Shown here piece after piece: positions 19,331 to 27,365 of a stretch of 64,000 nucleotides of DNA. The DNA comes from Pseudonocardia sp. (GTDB lineage Bacteria > Actinomycetota > Actinomycetes > Mycobacteriales > Pseudonocardiaceae): the NCBI RefSeq assembly GCF_025465255.1, contig NZ_JAODNI010000215.1, forward strand, positions 1 to 64,000. Direction: 5' to 3'. Under the pieces are notes generated by a model, which was given only the letters and a program-made list of their open reading frames with translations, did not search any database and was not told where the DNA came from. The first letter of the stretch is position 1. The number at the start of each line of letters is the position of its first letter. Made by a program: the position numbers and the translations under genes.

Positions 19331-20875
19331 GTGACCGATGCCCTCGCCGCGCGCGCCCATCCGCTGCGGCGGCGCCCACAGGTGCTCGTCCCGGCCGGAC
19401 CGCCGCAGACCCGATCGGTGCCGGCGGGGACGCGAGCGATCGTCGTCGGGGGCGGGGTGGCCGGGATCAGCGCGGCGGTGGTGCTGGCCGAGCGCGGGGT
19501 CGCCGTGACGCTGCTGGAGGCGGCGGACACGCTGGGCGGGCGGCTCGGGTCGTGGCCGCACACCCTGCCGGACGGCACGACGCAGAACGTCGAGCACGGG
19601 TTCCACGCGTTCTTCCGGCACTACTACACCTGGCGGGCGATCCTGCGCCGCGCAGATCCGCTGCTCGGGTTCCTTCGGCCCGTCGACGGTTATCCCGTGA
19701 TCTCCCGGCGCTGGCCCGCGGAGGACCTCGGGAACCTGCCCAAGGCGCCCCCGCTCAACCTGCTCGCGCTCTTCGCCCGCTCCCCCAGCCTCCGCCTGCG
19801 CGAGATCGCCGGGGCGGACGCGGGCGCCGGGTTCGCGCTGCTCGCGCACGAGGCGGACCGCACCCGGGAGATGTTCGACGACGTGAGCGCCGCGGACTTC
19901 CTGGAGCGGCTCGGCGTCTCGGAGCGGGCCCGGCAGATGCTCTTCCAGGCGTTCGCCCGCTCGTTCTTCTGCGCCGAGGAGGAGCTCTCCGCCGGTGAGC
20001 TGGTGGCGATGTTCCACTTCTACTTCCTCGGCAACCCCGAGGGGATCGGCTTCGACTCGCCGTCGGAGGACCACCTGACCTGCATCTGGGAGCCCCTGGC
20101 GGCCCACCTCGAGGCCCACGGCGGGCAGATCCGGACCGGTGTCCGCGCGGAGGGCCTCGAGCGGGTCGACGGCGGCTGGCGGGTGGCCGGGGCCGAAGCC
20201 GAGCACGTGGTCCTCGCCCTGGACCCGGGAGGCCTGCGTTCGCTGGTCGGCGCCTCGCCGGACGTCTACCCGCGGCTCGCGGAGCAGTGCGCGAGCCTGC
20301 GGGTGGCGCCGCCGTTCGCCGTCACCCGGCTGTGGCTGGAGCGGGACGTCCGGCCGGACCGGGCGGTGTTCAGCGCGGTCAGCGGGGAGCCGACGCTGGA
20401 CTCGGTGACGCTGTACTCGCGGCTGGAACGGCCCTCGGCGGAGTGGGCCGCGCGCACCGGCGGCGCGGTGCTCGAACTGCACTCCTACGCGTCGCGGGCC
20501 CCGGACGCCGCCACCGCGAGCGCCCGGATGCGCGCCGAGCTCGAGGCCCTCTGGCCCGAGGTCGCCGGGGCCGGGGTGGTGCACGAGTACACGCAGTTCG
20601 GGGCGGGCGCGCCCGCGTTCCCGCCGGGCAGCGCCGGGACCCGGCCCGCGGTGCGGACGGACACGCCGGGGATCCGGGTGGCCGGGGACTTCGTCGAGGT
20701 GCCGTACGTGTCCGGGCTGATGGAGCGGGCGTCGATGTCCGGGGTGCTCGCCGCCAACGACGTCCTGGCCGCGGTGGGCGCGGGGCCGGAGGAGATCCTC
20801 GGCATCCCGCAGCGCGGCCTCCTCGCCGGCCTCCCGGTCCACCGCCTGGGTCGCCTGGGCCGGCCCCGCGTATGA
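19331..20875 (+). CDS. FAD-dependent oxidoreductase, CrtU (isorenieratene synthase)-like
   Basis: A 514-residue flavoprotein with an N-terminal dinucleotide-binding motif VVGGGVAGISAAVVLAERG (about residues 38-56) and the second GG doublet LGGRLGSW. EHGFHAFFRHYYTWRAILRR, just after, is characteristic of the CrtU/carotene desaturase branch. The C-terminal FAD-closing segment is GIRVAGDFVEVPYVSGLMERA near residue 455. CrtU aromatises and methyl-shifts beta-rings of carotenoids. No phytoene synthase, desaturase or cyclase gene is in this window, so a different substrate, or carotenoid genes elsewhere, is possible. HpnE-like squalene enzymes are an alternative. The GTG start fits the leaderless box. 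Confidence 0.65.
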   Translation: MTDALAARAHPLRRRPQVLVPAGPPQTRSVPAGTRAIVVGGGVAGISAAVVLAERGVAVTLLEAADTLGGRLGSWPHTLPDGTTQNVEHGFHAFFRHYYTWRAILRRADPLLGFLRPVDGYPVISRRWPAEDLGNLPKAPPLNLLALFARSPSLRLREIAGADAGAGFALLAHEADRTREMFDDVSAADFLERLGVSERARQMLFQAFARSFFCAEEELSAGELVAMFHFYFLGNPEGIGFDSPSEDHLTCIWEPLAAHLEAHGGQIRTGVRAEGLERVDGGWRVAGAEAEHVVLALDPGGLRSLVGASPDVYPRLAEQCASLRVAPPFAVTRLWLERDVRPDRAVFSAVSGEPTLDSVTLYSRLERPSAEWAARTGGAVLELHSYASRAPDAATASARMRAELEALWPEVAGAGVVHEYTQFGAGAPAFPPGSAGTRPAVRTDTPGIRVAGDFVEVPYVSGLMERASMSGVLAANDVLAAVGAGPEEILGIPQRGLLAGLPVHRLGRLGRPRV

Positions 20876-20896
20876 GGCCCGCGCCCACGTTCGCGG

Positions 20897-20928
20897 GCCC
20901 ACGCACACATTCCGGCATGTGTGTGGGC
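20897..20928. terminator. Bulged hairpin between the CrtU-like and polymerase genes
   Basis: Left arm 20897-20910 and right arm 20917-20928 form a 12-bp stem with a 2-base GC bulge and a TCCGGC loop. There is no T-run. It lies between two same-strand genes, so it may be a weak terminator or set the polymerase's expression; its right arm ends 14 bases before the polymerase start. Confidence 0.45.
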
Positions 20929-20942
20929 ACCCGGAGGTGTGC

Positions 20943-22607
20943 GTGAGCGCGGCGCGGGTGGCCCTCGTGCTCGACGCCGAGGGCCCGGGCGGTGTGCTGC
21001 GCCGGCTCGACGCCTGCGGGGCGCCGCTGGGGGAACCGCAGCGGCTCGTCGACGCCGCCGCCGCGGTCCGGCTGGTCGAGGAGGGCGCCACGCCTCCGCG
21101 GTGGGTCTGGCGCAACACGAGGACCTACCGGCGGCTGCTCGGAGCGGGCGCCCGGGTGGCGCGCTGCCACGACGTCGAGCTCGCCGAGGGGTTGCTCGTC
21201 GCCGCGGACGGCCGGTTCGGGGCGCCGCGCGGGATCGCCGCCGCGGCCGCCCGGCTCGCCGGGCGGGAACCGGAGCCGGACCCCGCCCCGGAGGGCGCCG
21301 ACGAGCGGCCCGCGCTCTTCGCCCCCGCCCCGCGGGAGATCGACCCCGATCCGCTGGGCACGCTCGTCGCCGTGCACGCCGAGCAGCAGCGCAGGCTCGC
21401 CGCGCGCGACGCCCGGTTCCGGCTGCTGGCCGCCGCGGAGTCCGCGGGCGGGATCGTCGCGGAGGAGATGCGCGCCGCCGGCCTGCCCTGGCGCGAGGAC
21501 GTGCACGACCGGTTGCTCACCGACCAGCTCGGCCCCCGCCCCACCGGGTTCGGCCGCCCGGCCCGGCTGGTCGAGCTGAACGAGGAGATCTCCCTGGCGT
21601 TCGGCCGCGAGGTCAACCCGGACTCCCCCGCGGAGGTGCTGCGCGCCTTCGGCCGGGCCGGGCACGAGCTGGAGTCCACCCGGTCCTGGCTGATCAAGCG
21701 CATCGACCATCCCGCCGTCGAGCCGCTGCTCGCCTACAAGGAGCTCTCCCGGCTCCACACCGCGAACGGCTGGACGTGGCTGCGGACCTGGGTGCGCGAC
21801 GGCCGGTTCCGGCCCGAGTACGTCGTCGGCGGGGTCGTGTCCGGCCGCTGGGCCACCCGCGGCGGCGGAGCGCTGCAGATCCCGCGGGCCGTGCGGGCGG
21901 CCGTGCGCGCCGATCCGGGGCACCGGCTCGTCGTCGCGGACGCCAGCCAGCTCGAACCGCGGATCCTGGCCGCGATGGCCGGGGATACCGGTCTGGCCCG
22001 GGCCGGCGGCCACGACACCGATCTCTACGCCGGCCTGGCCCGGGACCTCTTCGACGGCGACCGGGCCCGCGCGAAGCTCGCCCTGCTGTCCGCGATCTAC
22101 GGCCAGACGTCCGGCGGGGCCGGGGTGCTCCTCGGGACGCTGCGGCGCCGCTTCCCCGCCGCGGTGGCATTCGTCGAGGACGCCGCGCGGGCCGGGGAGG
22201 AGGGCAGGCTGGTCCGCTCCTGGCTGGGGCGCACCTCGCCGGCGGCGCGCCCCGGGGACGAGCAGCCTGCCGCCGCGCGGGCTCGCGGCCGGTTCACCCG
22301 GAACTTCGTCGTCCAGGCGACGGCGGCCGAGTGGGCGCTGGTCCTCCTCGCGGAGCTGCGCAGCGCGTTGCACCGGGCCGGGAGCCCGGCCGCGCTGGTG
22401 CTCTTCCAGCACGACGAGGTGCTGCTGCACTGCCCGGACGAGGTCGCCGAGGAGACCGCGGTAGCCGTCCGCACCGCCGCCGCGACGGCCGGGCGCCGGC
22501 TGTTCGGGGACTCCCCTGTGCGGTTCCCGATGGACGCGCGGGTGGTCGACGGCTACGACGAGAAGGAGGGCCCGGCACCGGTCGACGCCGCGGAGCTCCC
22601 GGTCTGA
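20943..22607 (+). CDS. Family A DNA polymerase with degenerate 3'-5' exonuclease domain, no 5' nuclease
   Basis: A 554-residue Pol I-like protein; full PolA is about 900 residues, and here the 5'-3' nuclease is absent. The N-terminal 200 residues correspond to the exonuclease-like domain. The polymerase motifs are complete: motif A VADASQLEPRILAAMAGD near residue 332, O-helix RARAKLALLSAIYGQTSGG near 375 and motif C LFQHDEVLLHCP near 488. Actinomycetes commonly carry this 'bifunctional 3'-5' exonuclease/DNA polymerase' beside true PolA. Its cellular role is not settled; repair synthesis is the usual inference. I chose GTG 20943 (GGAGG, 5 bases upstream) over the in-frame GTG at 20919. Confidence 0.9.
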   Translation: MSAARVALVLDAEGPGGVLRRLDACGAPLGEPQRLVDAAAAVRLVEEGATPPRWVWRNTRTYRRLLGAGARVARCHDVELAEGLLVAADGRFGAPRGIAAAAARLAGREPEPDPAPEGADERPALFAPAPREIDPDPLGTLVAVHAEQQRRLAARDARFRLLAAAESAGGIVAEEMRAAGLPWREDVHDRLLTDQLGPRPTGFGRPARLVELNEEISLAFGREVNPDSPAEVLRAFGRAGHELESTRSWLIKRIDHPAVEPLLAYKELSRLHTANGWTWLRTWVRDGRFRPEYVVGGVVSGRWATRGGGALQIPRAVRAAVRADPGHRLVVADASQLEPRILAAMAGDTGLARAGGHDTDLYAGLARDLFDGDRARAKLALLSAIYGQTSGGAGVLLGTLRRRFPAAVAFVEDAARAGEEGRLVRSWLGRTSPAARPGDEQPAAARARGRFTRNFVVQATAAEWALVLLAELRSALHRAGSPAALVLFQHDEVLLHCPDEVAEETAVAVRTAAATAGRRLFGDSPVRFPMDARVVDGYDEKEGPAPVDAAELPV

Positions 22608-22632
22608 GCTGCCTCCCCGGGGTCCGTGTGGG

Positions 22633-23559
22633 TCAGGCCGCGGCCGCGCGACCCGTCAGGTCCGCAAGCACGGTCGCGGCGATCGCCTTCATGCCCTGCG
22701 CATTCGGGTGCACCGGCGCGGCGGGGGCGGTCGGCACCAGGCCCTCGACCCACTTCGTGCCGGGGAGCTGGCAGATGTCGTGGCCGATCGTGGGCGTGTA
22801 GGTGTCCACGTAGGTGACGCCGGCGTCACCGGCCTCGCCCTCGAGCATGGCGTTGAGGGCCTTCTCCACGCCCCGCAGGTACGCGACGTCCCCGGCGCTG
22901 AACGGCACGATCGGGAAGCAGCCGGGGCCCTGGTCCGGGAGGATCGCCGGGTAGCCGACGAGCGCGACGCGCGCCTTCGGGGAGCGGTCCGCGATCTCGT
23001 CGAGGGCGTCCGCGATCTTCGCGCTCACCCCGTCGATGCGGGCGGCGAGCTGGTCCGTGCCGCCCGCGGTGTAGTAGTCCTTGCAGGCGGACCCGAACGG
23101 CGCCAGCGGGGAGCGGGCGGCACAGTCGCCGATGATCGCCGCGAAGCCGATGTCGTTGCCGCCGATCCCCAGCGTCACCAGGTCCTCGGCGCCGGTCAGG
23201 GCGTCGAGCTGCGGCGGGTTCGGGCCCAGCGAGACGTTCTGCGGGGCCGTGAGGTCCGTGGTCGTGGCGCCGCTGCAGCTGACGTCGACGAACGTTCCGG
23301 CCTGCAGCGACCGCGCCACCAGCGACGGGTAGTTGGCCGTGGAGCGGAGGCAGCCGGCGGGCTGTCCGGACTGCACCGGGATGAGCGGCCCCGCGGTGTA
23401 GGAGTCCCCGAGGGCGACGTAGCGATCGGGCCCGGTGATCTCCGTGGTCGCGCTCGCCGGTGCCACGGCGGCGGTGACGAGCGCGGCGAGCGCGGTCGTC
23501 CCGACGATCCCGACACGGGCCGCGACGCGACGAACCATGGCGCGGGCGGAACGGCTCAC
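22633..23559 (-). CDS. Secreted SGNH/GDSL hydrolase
   Basis: A 308-residue extracellular esterase or lipase. The signal peptide covers about residues 1-38 (Arg-rich start, IVGTTALAALVTAAVAPASA as hydrophobic core and cleavage region). Blocks of the SGNH fold are visible: GDSYTAGPL (Ser near 50), the Gly of block II in CSGATTTDL, GGNDIGF (Asn near 131) and HPNAQGM (catalytic His near 281). Pairs of cysteines suggest disulfides, as in Streptomyces scabies-type esterases and secreted phospholipases. I chose GTG 23559 with GGAGG 6 bases upstream; GTG 23565 is the other option. It converges with the polymerase gene, leaving a 25-bp gap. Confidence 0.9.
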   Translation of the reverse strand: MSRSARAMVRRVAARVGIVGTTALAALVTAAVAPASATTEITGPDRYVALGDSYTAGPLIPVQSGQPAGCLRSTANYPSLVARSLQAGTFVDVSCSGATTTDLTAPQNVSLGPNPPQLDALTGAEDLVTLGIGGNDIGFAAIIGDCAARSPLAPFGSACKDYYTAGGTDQLAARIDGVSAKIADALDEIADRSPKARVALVGYPAILPDQGPGCFPIVPFSAGDVAYLRGVEKALNAMLEGEAGDAGVTYVDTYTPTIGHDICQLPGTKWVEGLVPTAPAAPVHPNAQGMKAIAATVLADLTGRAAAA

Positions 23560-23607
23560 GAGCACCCTCCGGGGGGACGAACGGGCCGACCAGCTCGGCC
23601 GTTCAGC

Positions 23608-26001
23608 TCAACGAGCCGGGTCGGGCAGAGGGTGCGCCCACCGACCGGGTGAAACATGGCCGTCAGGGGTTTCGCGCTCGCCCAGCAGGGACAGCAGGCC
23701 GCGCAGCGGGATCCGCAGGTTCCGCCGGTTCCACACCGGGTTCGCGACGCTCTGCGTGCTCTTCGTGGCGACCTGCGCGACGTGCTGCAACCAGGCCAGG
23801 ACAAGCAGCATCCGCGGGTCCAGGACGTCCCCGCCCAGCGCCCGCTGCAGCCGGCGCATCAGGTCGAACTCGTGCGGCGGGGTCTCGGCCAGCCAGCGCA
23901 GCAGCAGCGGGCCCAGCTCCTGGCCGTCCCCCTGCACCGCGCGGAGTTCCATGAACGTGACGGCGTCGAGGACCTGGAAGCCCTCGCGCTGGGCGTCGCA
24001 CCAGTCGATGATCGCGGAGAGCTGGCCGTCGTCCGCGGCGAGCATGTTCACCGGACCGAAGTCACCGTGGACCCAGCCCACCGCGACGACCTTGCCCCGG
24101 AGCCGGGCGTCCAGCTCGTCGGCCAGGGCGCGGGCTTCCGCGTGGAAGGCGCGCGGCACCGCGTCGACGACGTGGGCCATCGGGCCGTGCACCCAGGCCG
24201 TCAGCTCCACGTCGCCGACCGTGCGCAGCTCGCCGGTGCAGCGGTGGAACTCGCTGATGGTGCTGATCGCGCTGGCCGCCAGCACCCGGGCCCGGGCGGG
24301 GTCCTGCAGGGCTTTGACCGAACTCCCGCCGGGCATCCGGGTCTCGATCACACAGTAGCTGCCGCCGATGTCGCCGACCCCGAGCACCGACGGGAGCAGC
24401 CCGGCCCAGTGCCGGATCCGCGGGTCGTCGTGCAGCTCGCCGAGGACCTCCGTCTGCCACTGCAGGGCGCGCCGGCTGCGGTCCGTGTCGCACGCCTTGA
24501 GCAGGGCGTCCGGGCCGTCCTGCGGGCCGATGCCGGCCACGACGGACTCCGAACCGCCGGCGAGGGTGCCGTGCACGACCCACGGCTCGTCGTCGTACGG
24601 GAGGTCCGAGCTCTCCCGGCTCAGCTGCGCCGCCGGGCCTCCGACGCGGCGCAGGAGGGCCGCGGTGCGCATCGCGTCCACGCGGGTGCCGAGCAGCGGC
24701 GGCAGCCACGGCGCCTTGGCGATCAGGATGATGACGGCGACGACCGAGTGCCCGAGCAGCCAGCCGATCCCCACGCCCGTGATGCCGAGGATCGGCATGA
24801 GCAGCCAGGCCGTGGTGAGCACGATCATCGCGATGGACGCCGGGACGGCGAACAGGATGCCCATCCGCTGCCGCACCCGGGCCGCGCTGATCGTCGAGGA
24901 GTTCACGACGTTCGGGATCGCGGCCAGCGCGGTGAGCGCGAGCGCCGCCGTCCCGGTGGTCGAGTAGTGCTCGCCGAACACCGAGAGGATCAGGCCCCCG
25001 CCGACCACCAGCACGACCGCCGCGGGCACGACGAGCGTGAGCGACTTGCGGATCATCGCGCGGCGGGCCTTCTCGACTCCCCCCGGGTCCGACGCGGTGT
25101 GCGCGACCATGGACTGGTTCATGCTCGACGAGATCAGGAACAGCGTCTGCCCGATCTGCCAGACGATCCCGTAGGCGGCGCTGGCCTCGGCGCCGAGCCG
25201 GGCGAGCACCAGGACCGGCAGGCCGAGCATCGCGGCCTGCTGGAACACCGAGCCCGCGTAGTCCGCCCGGACGAACCGGCCGATCGCGCCGAGGGTGATC
25301 GGGACGGCCGCGTCCTCGTGCTCGCGGCCGAAGCGGGGCAGCGCCCGGAACAGCAGCCAGACGTTCACGCCGAGCACGATCAGCGCCGTGCCGACCATCC
25401 AGGACACCGCGATCCCGCCCTGGACCGTCGCGGCCAGCGAGGCGAGCAGCAGCCCGACCTTCAGCACCGCGAAGATCGCGTTCTCGAGCGGGACGACCTT
25501 GGCCTTGCGGATGCCGGTGAGGACGTAGTCCTGGACCACGAACAGCGACCAGACCGGCGTCGCGATCATGAAGAAGGCGAGCAGCGCCTCCTGCGAGACG
25601 GCCTCGAGCATCTCGGGCGCCCAGATCCGCGCGCCGAGGGCGAACACCCCGCCGACGAGCGACGCGAGGACCCCGGCGACGAGATACCCGCCCACCACCA
25701 GGCGGCGCCCGGCCCGGCCCGCGACCGGGACGAACCGCAGCAGCGCGTAGGTCATGTTCAGGTGCGCCACACCGCCGAGCAGCATCACCGCGGACAGCGC
25801 GGCCTGGTTGACGCCCAGGGTCTCCGGCGGGAACAACCGCGCGCCGATCACCCAGTAGACGAGCCCGACCGCGGACGTGAGGACGGTGCTGAGGATCAGC
25901 GCCATCCCGTCGCGGTGCGCGGGCGCACTCCAACCACGAAGCCATCCGGGTCGCGCCGACGATGCCGTGGGCACCCCCGGGGCCCGATCCCCCACCTGCA
26001 C
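23608..26001 (-). CDS. Polysaccharide flippase fused to an aminoglycoside-phosphotransferase-like kinase
   Basis: A 797-residue two-domain protein. Residues about 30-450 form a Wzx/MATE-type flippase with 12-14 hydrophobic segments (LTSAVGLVYWVIGARLFPPE near 40, ISSSMNQSMVAH near 290). Residues about 465-750 form a kinase fold of the APH/choline-kinase type: a lysine in ALLKACDT near 502, the catalytic loop VHGDFGPVNML near 644 and the metal-binding IIDWCDA near 664. All core catalytic residues are present, so the kinase may be active. Flippases move lipid-linked sugars to the outer leaflet; a fused kinase could phosphorylate the glycan, the lipid or an antibiotic-like substrate. The reading frame is continuous across the junction. 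The GTG start lies 6 bases after TAGATT. Confidence 0.82.
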   Translation of the reverse strand: MQVGDRAPGVPTASSARPGWLRGWSAPAHRDGMALILSTVLTSAVGLVYWVIGARLFPPETLGVNQAALSAVMLLGGVAHLNMTYALLRFVPVAGRAGRRLVVGGYLVAGVLASLVGGVFALGARIWAPEMLEAVSQEALLAFFMIATPVWSLFVVQDYVLTGIRKAKVVPLENAIFAVLKVGLLLASLAATVQGGIAVSWMVGTALIVLGVNVWLLFRALPRFGREHEDAAVPITLGAIGRFVRADYAGSVFQQAAMLGLPVLVLARLGAEASAAYGIVWQIGQTLFLISSSMNQSMVAHTASDPGGVEKARRAMIRKSLTLVVPAAVVLVVGGGLILSVFGEHYSTTGTAALALTALAAIPNVVNSSTISAARVRQRMGILFAVPASIAMIVLTTAWLLMPILGITGVGIGWLLGHSVVAVIILIAKAPWLPPLLGTRVDAMRTAALLRRVGGPAAQLSRESSDLPYDDEPWVVHGTLAGGSESVVAGIGPQDGPDALLKACDTDRSRRALQWQTEVLGELHDDPRIRHWAGLLPSVLGVGDIGGSYCVIETRMPGGSSVKALQDPARARVLAASAISTISEFHRCTGELRTVGDVELTAWVHGPMAHVVDAVPRAFHAEARALADELDARLRGKVVAVGWVHGDFGPVNMLAADDGQLSAIIDWCDAQREGFQVLDAVTFMELRAVQGDGQELGPLLLRWLAETPPHEFDLMRRLQRALGGDVLDPRMLLVLAWLQHVAQVATKSTQSVANPVWNRRNLRIPLRGLLSLLGERETPDGHVSPGRWAHPLPDPAR

Positions 26002-26007
26002 GAGCGG

Positions 26008-26013
26008 AATCTA
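26008..26013 (-). promoter_or_regulatory. -10 box of the flippase-kinase gene, leaderless
   Basis: TAGATT on the minus strand, 6 bases before GTG 26001, so the gene has its own promoter downstream of the polyamine operon. Confidence 0.55.
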
Positions 26014-26065
26014 GCAACCCCTGGTCGGTGGCCTCGGGACGAACTGTCGATGAACGGTAACCGAA

Positions 26066-27352
26066 TCAATCGGACGGAACGGGCCGCCGGTCGAGTTGAA
26101 AATCACCCGTACGGCCTAACGATGCTGGTCCGGGGTCCGCGCCGCGGCGAAGTGTCACGGGCGGCGTCATCCGGGCCCGCAGCGCCGGGCCGTCGATGGT
26201 CGCCGGGCGCGTCCGCAACCCCCCTAGCGCATCGGCAGCCGTAGCCGCCGCGTCGTCGAGCGGTCGGTGGGCACCGACGAGGAACGCCCACTCGTGCTCG
26301 TCGCTGCCGTAGTACGCGACCCGCCCCGCGCCGAAGACGTCGTGGAACCGCGCCCAGGCGGCGCGCAGCGTCGCGTCCCGCCAGAGCGCCGGGCTGCCGG
26401 CCTGGCACACCACGACGCCGCCACGCGAGAGCCGGGCGGCGCAGGCGGCGAGGAAGTCCGCGGCGTAGAGCCGGTTGATCTGGGCGGCCGGCTCGTCGGG
26501 GCGCTCGTCCGGGAGGTCGACGACGATCACGTCCCAGCGCTCGTCCGTCCCGTGCACGAACGCGTGGCCGTCCGCGTAGTGCAGCCGGACGGGGCCGTCG
26601 CCGCGCTCGGCGGTCGCGAGGGAGGCCGGGGTGTAGCCGTAGGGCAGATGCTCGGCGCAGATCCGGACGCACTCGGCGTCGATGTCCACGTGGTCCACGT
26701 GCGTCGCGCCCACCGCCACCGCCATCTCGGACACGACGCCTTCGCTCGACCCGATGACCAGCACGCGCTCGCGGCGGGCGGCCAGCAGGGCGGCGGGCAG
26801 GTAGAGGGCCTCGTGGTAGGTCAGCTGCGTGCTCTCGGCGCTCTGCCGCTCGTCGTCGCAGAAGAGGGTGACGCCGTGCGTCGTGTCCGCGACGAGGACG
26901 TGCTGGTAGGCGGTCCGCGCGTCGGCGTGGACCCGGCCGAGCTCCCAGCGCCGGGTGAGGCCGGGCGACAGCGGCTCGGCCACGGACCGGGGCGGACCCC
27001 CGCGCTCGACGACCTCGAGTGAGGTCGTCCCGGCCTTCAGCGCGGCGGCCAGCGCCCGCGCCGCCTCGACCGGGTCGGCCGAGTCCCCGCAGGTGAACAC
27101 GTCGACGTGCGCGGTGCCGAGCTCCGGCCAGGTGTGCAGGGACGCGTGCGACTCGGCCAGCAGCGCGACGACGGTGACGCCCTGCGGTGCGAACCGCTCG
27201 GCCACGACCTGCAGCACCCGGGCACCGGCGGCGGTGAGGACCGTCCGCAGGGTCGCGCCGAGCGCGTCGGCGTCGTCGAGCACGTGAGCGGGGATCCCGC
27301 CCAGCTCGGCGAGGACGTGCCGGCCGGCGGGACGCGGGGTCTGGAAAGCCAC
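26066..27352 (-). CDS. AdoMet decarboxylase-spermidine synthase fusion (SpeD-SpeE)
   Basis: A 428-residue fusion. Residues 1-115 are a bacterial class 1b S-adenosylmethionine decarboxylase: LAESHASLHTWPE near 65, with the Glu-Ser where the proenzyme self-cleaves to form the pyruvoyl group, then HVDVFTCGD. Residues about 130-400 are an aminopropyltransferase: VLVIGSSEGVVSEMA near 195 (AdoMet-binding glycine loop), VDIDAECVRI near 220 and VIVVDLPDERPDE near 276. The protein could both make decarboxylated AdoMet and transfer its aminopropyl group to a diamine. It lies 10 bp downstream of a decarboxylase of the ornithine/lysine group. The GTG start has a TAGCGT box 7 bases upstream, which reuses the stop codon of that gene. 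Confidence 0.87.
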   Translation of the reverse strand: MAFQTPRPAGRHVLAELGGIPAHVLDDADALGATLRTVLTAAGARVLQVVAERFAPQGVTVVALLAESHASLHTWPELGTAHVDVFTCGDSADPVEAARALAAALKAGTTSLEVVERGGPPRSVAEPLSPGLTRRWELGRVHADARTAYQHVLVADTTHGVTLFCDDERQSAESTQLTYHEALYLPAALLAARRERVLVIGSSEGVVSEMAVAVGATHVDHVDIDAECVRICAEHLPYGYTPASLATAERGDGPVRLHYADGHAFVHGTDERWDVIVVDLPDERPDEPAAQINRLYAADFLAACAARLSRGGVVVCQAGSPALWRDATLRAAWARFHDVFGAGRVAYYGSDEHEWAFLVGAHRPLDDAAATAADALGGLRTRPATIDGPALRARMTPPVTLRRGADPGPASLGRTGDFQLDRRPVPSD

Positions 27353-27359
27353 GGCGGGG

Positions 27360-27365
27360 ACGCTA
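27360..27365 (-). promoter_or_regulatory. Possible internal -10 box before the SpeD-SpeE gene
   Basis: TAGCGT, 7 bases before GTG 27352, formed partly by the TAG stop of the upstream decarboxylase gene. It could let the fusion gene be transcribed alone, but may be coincidence. Confidence 0.35.
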
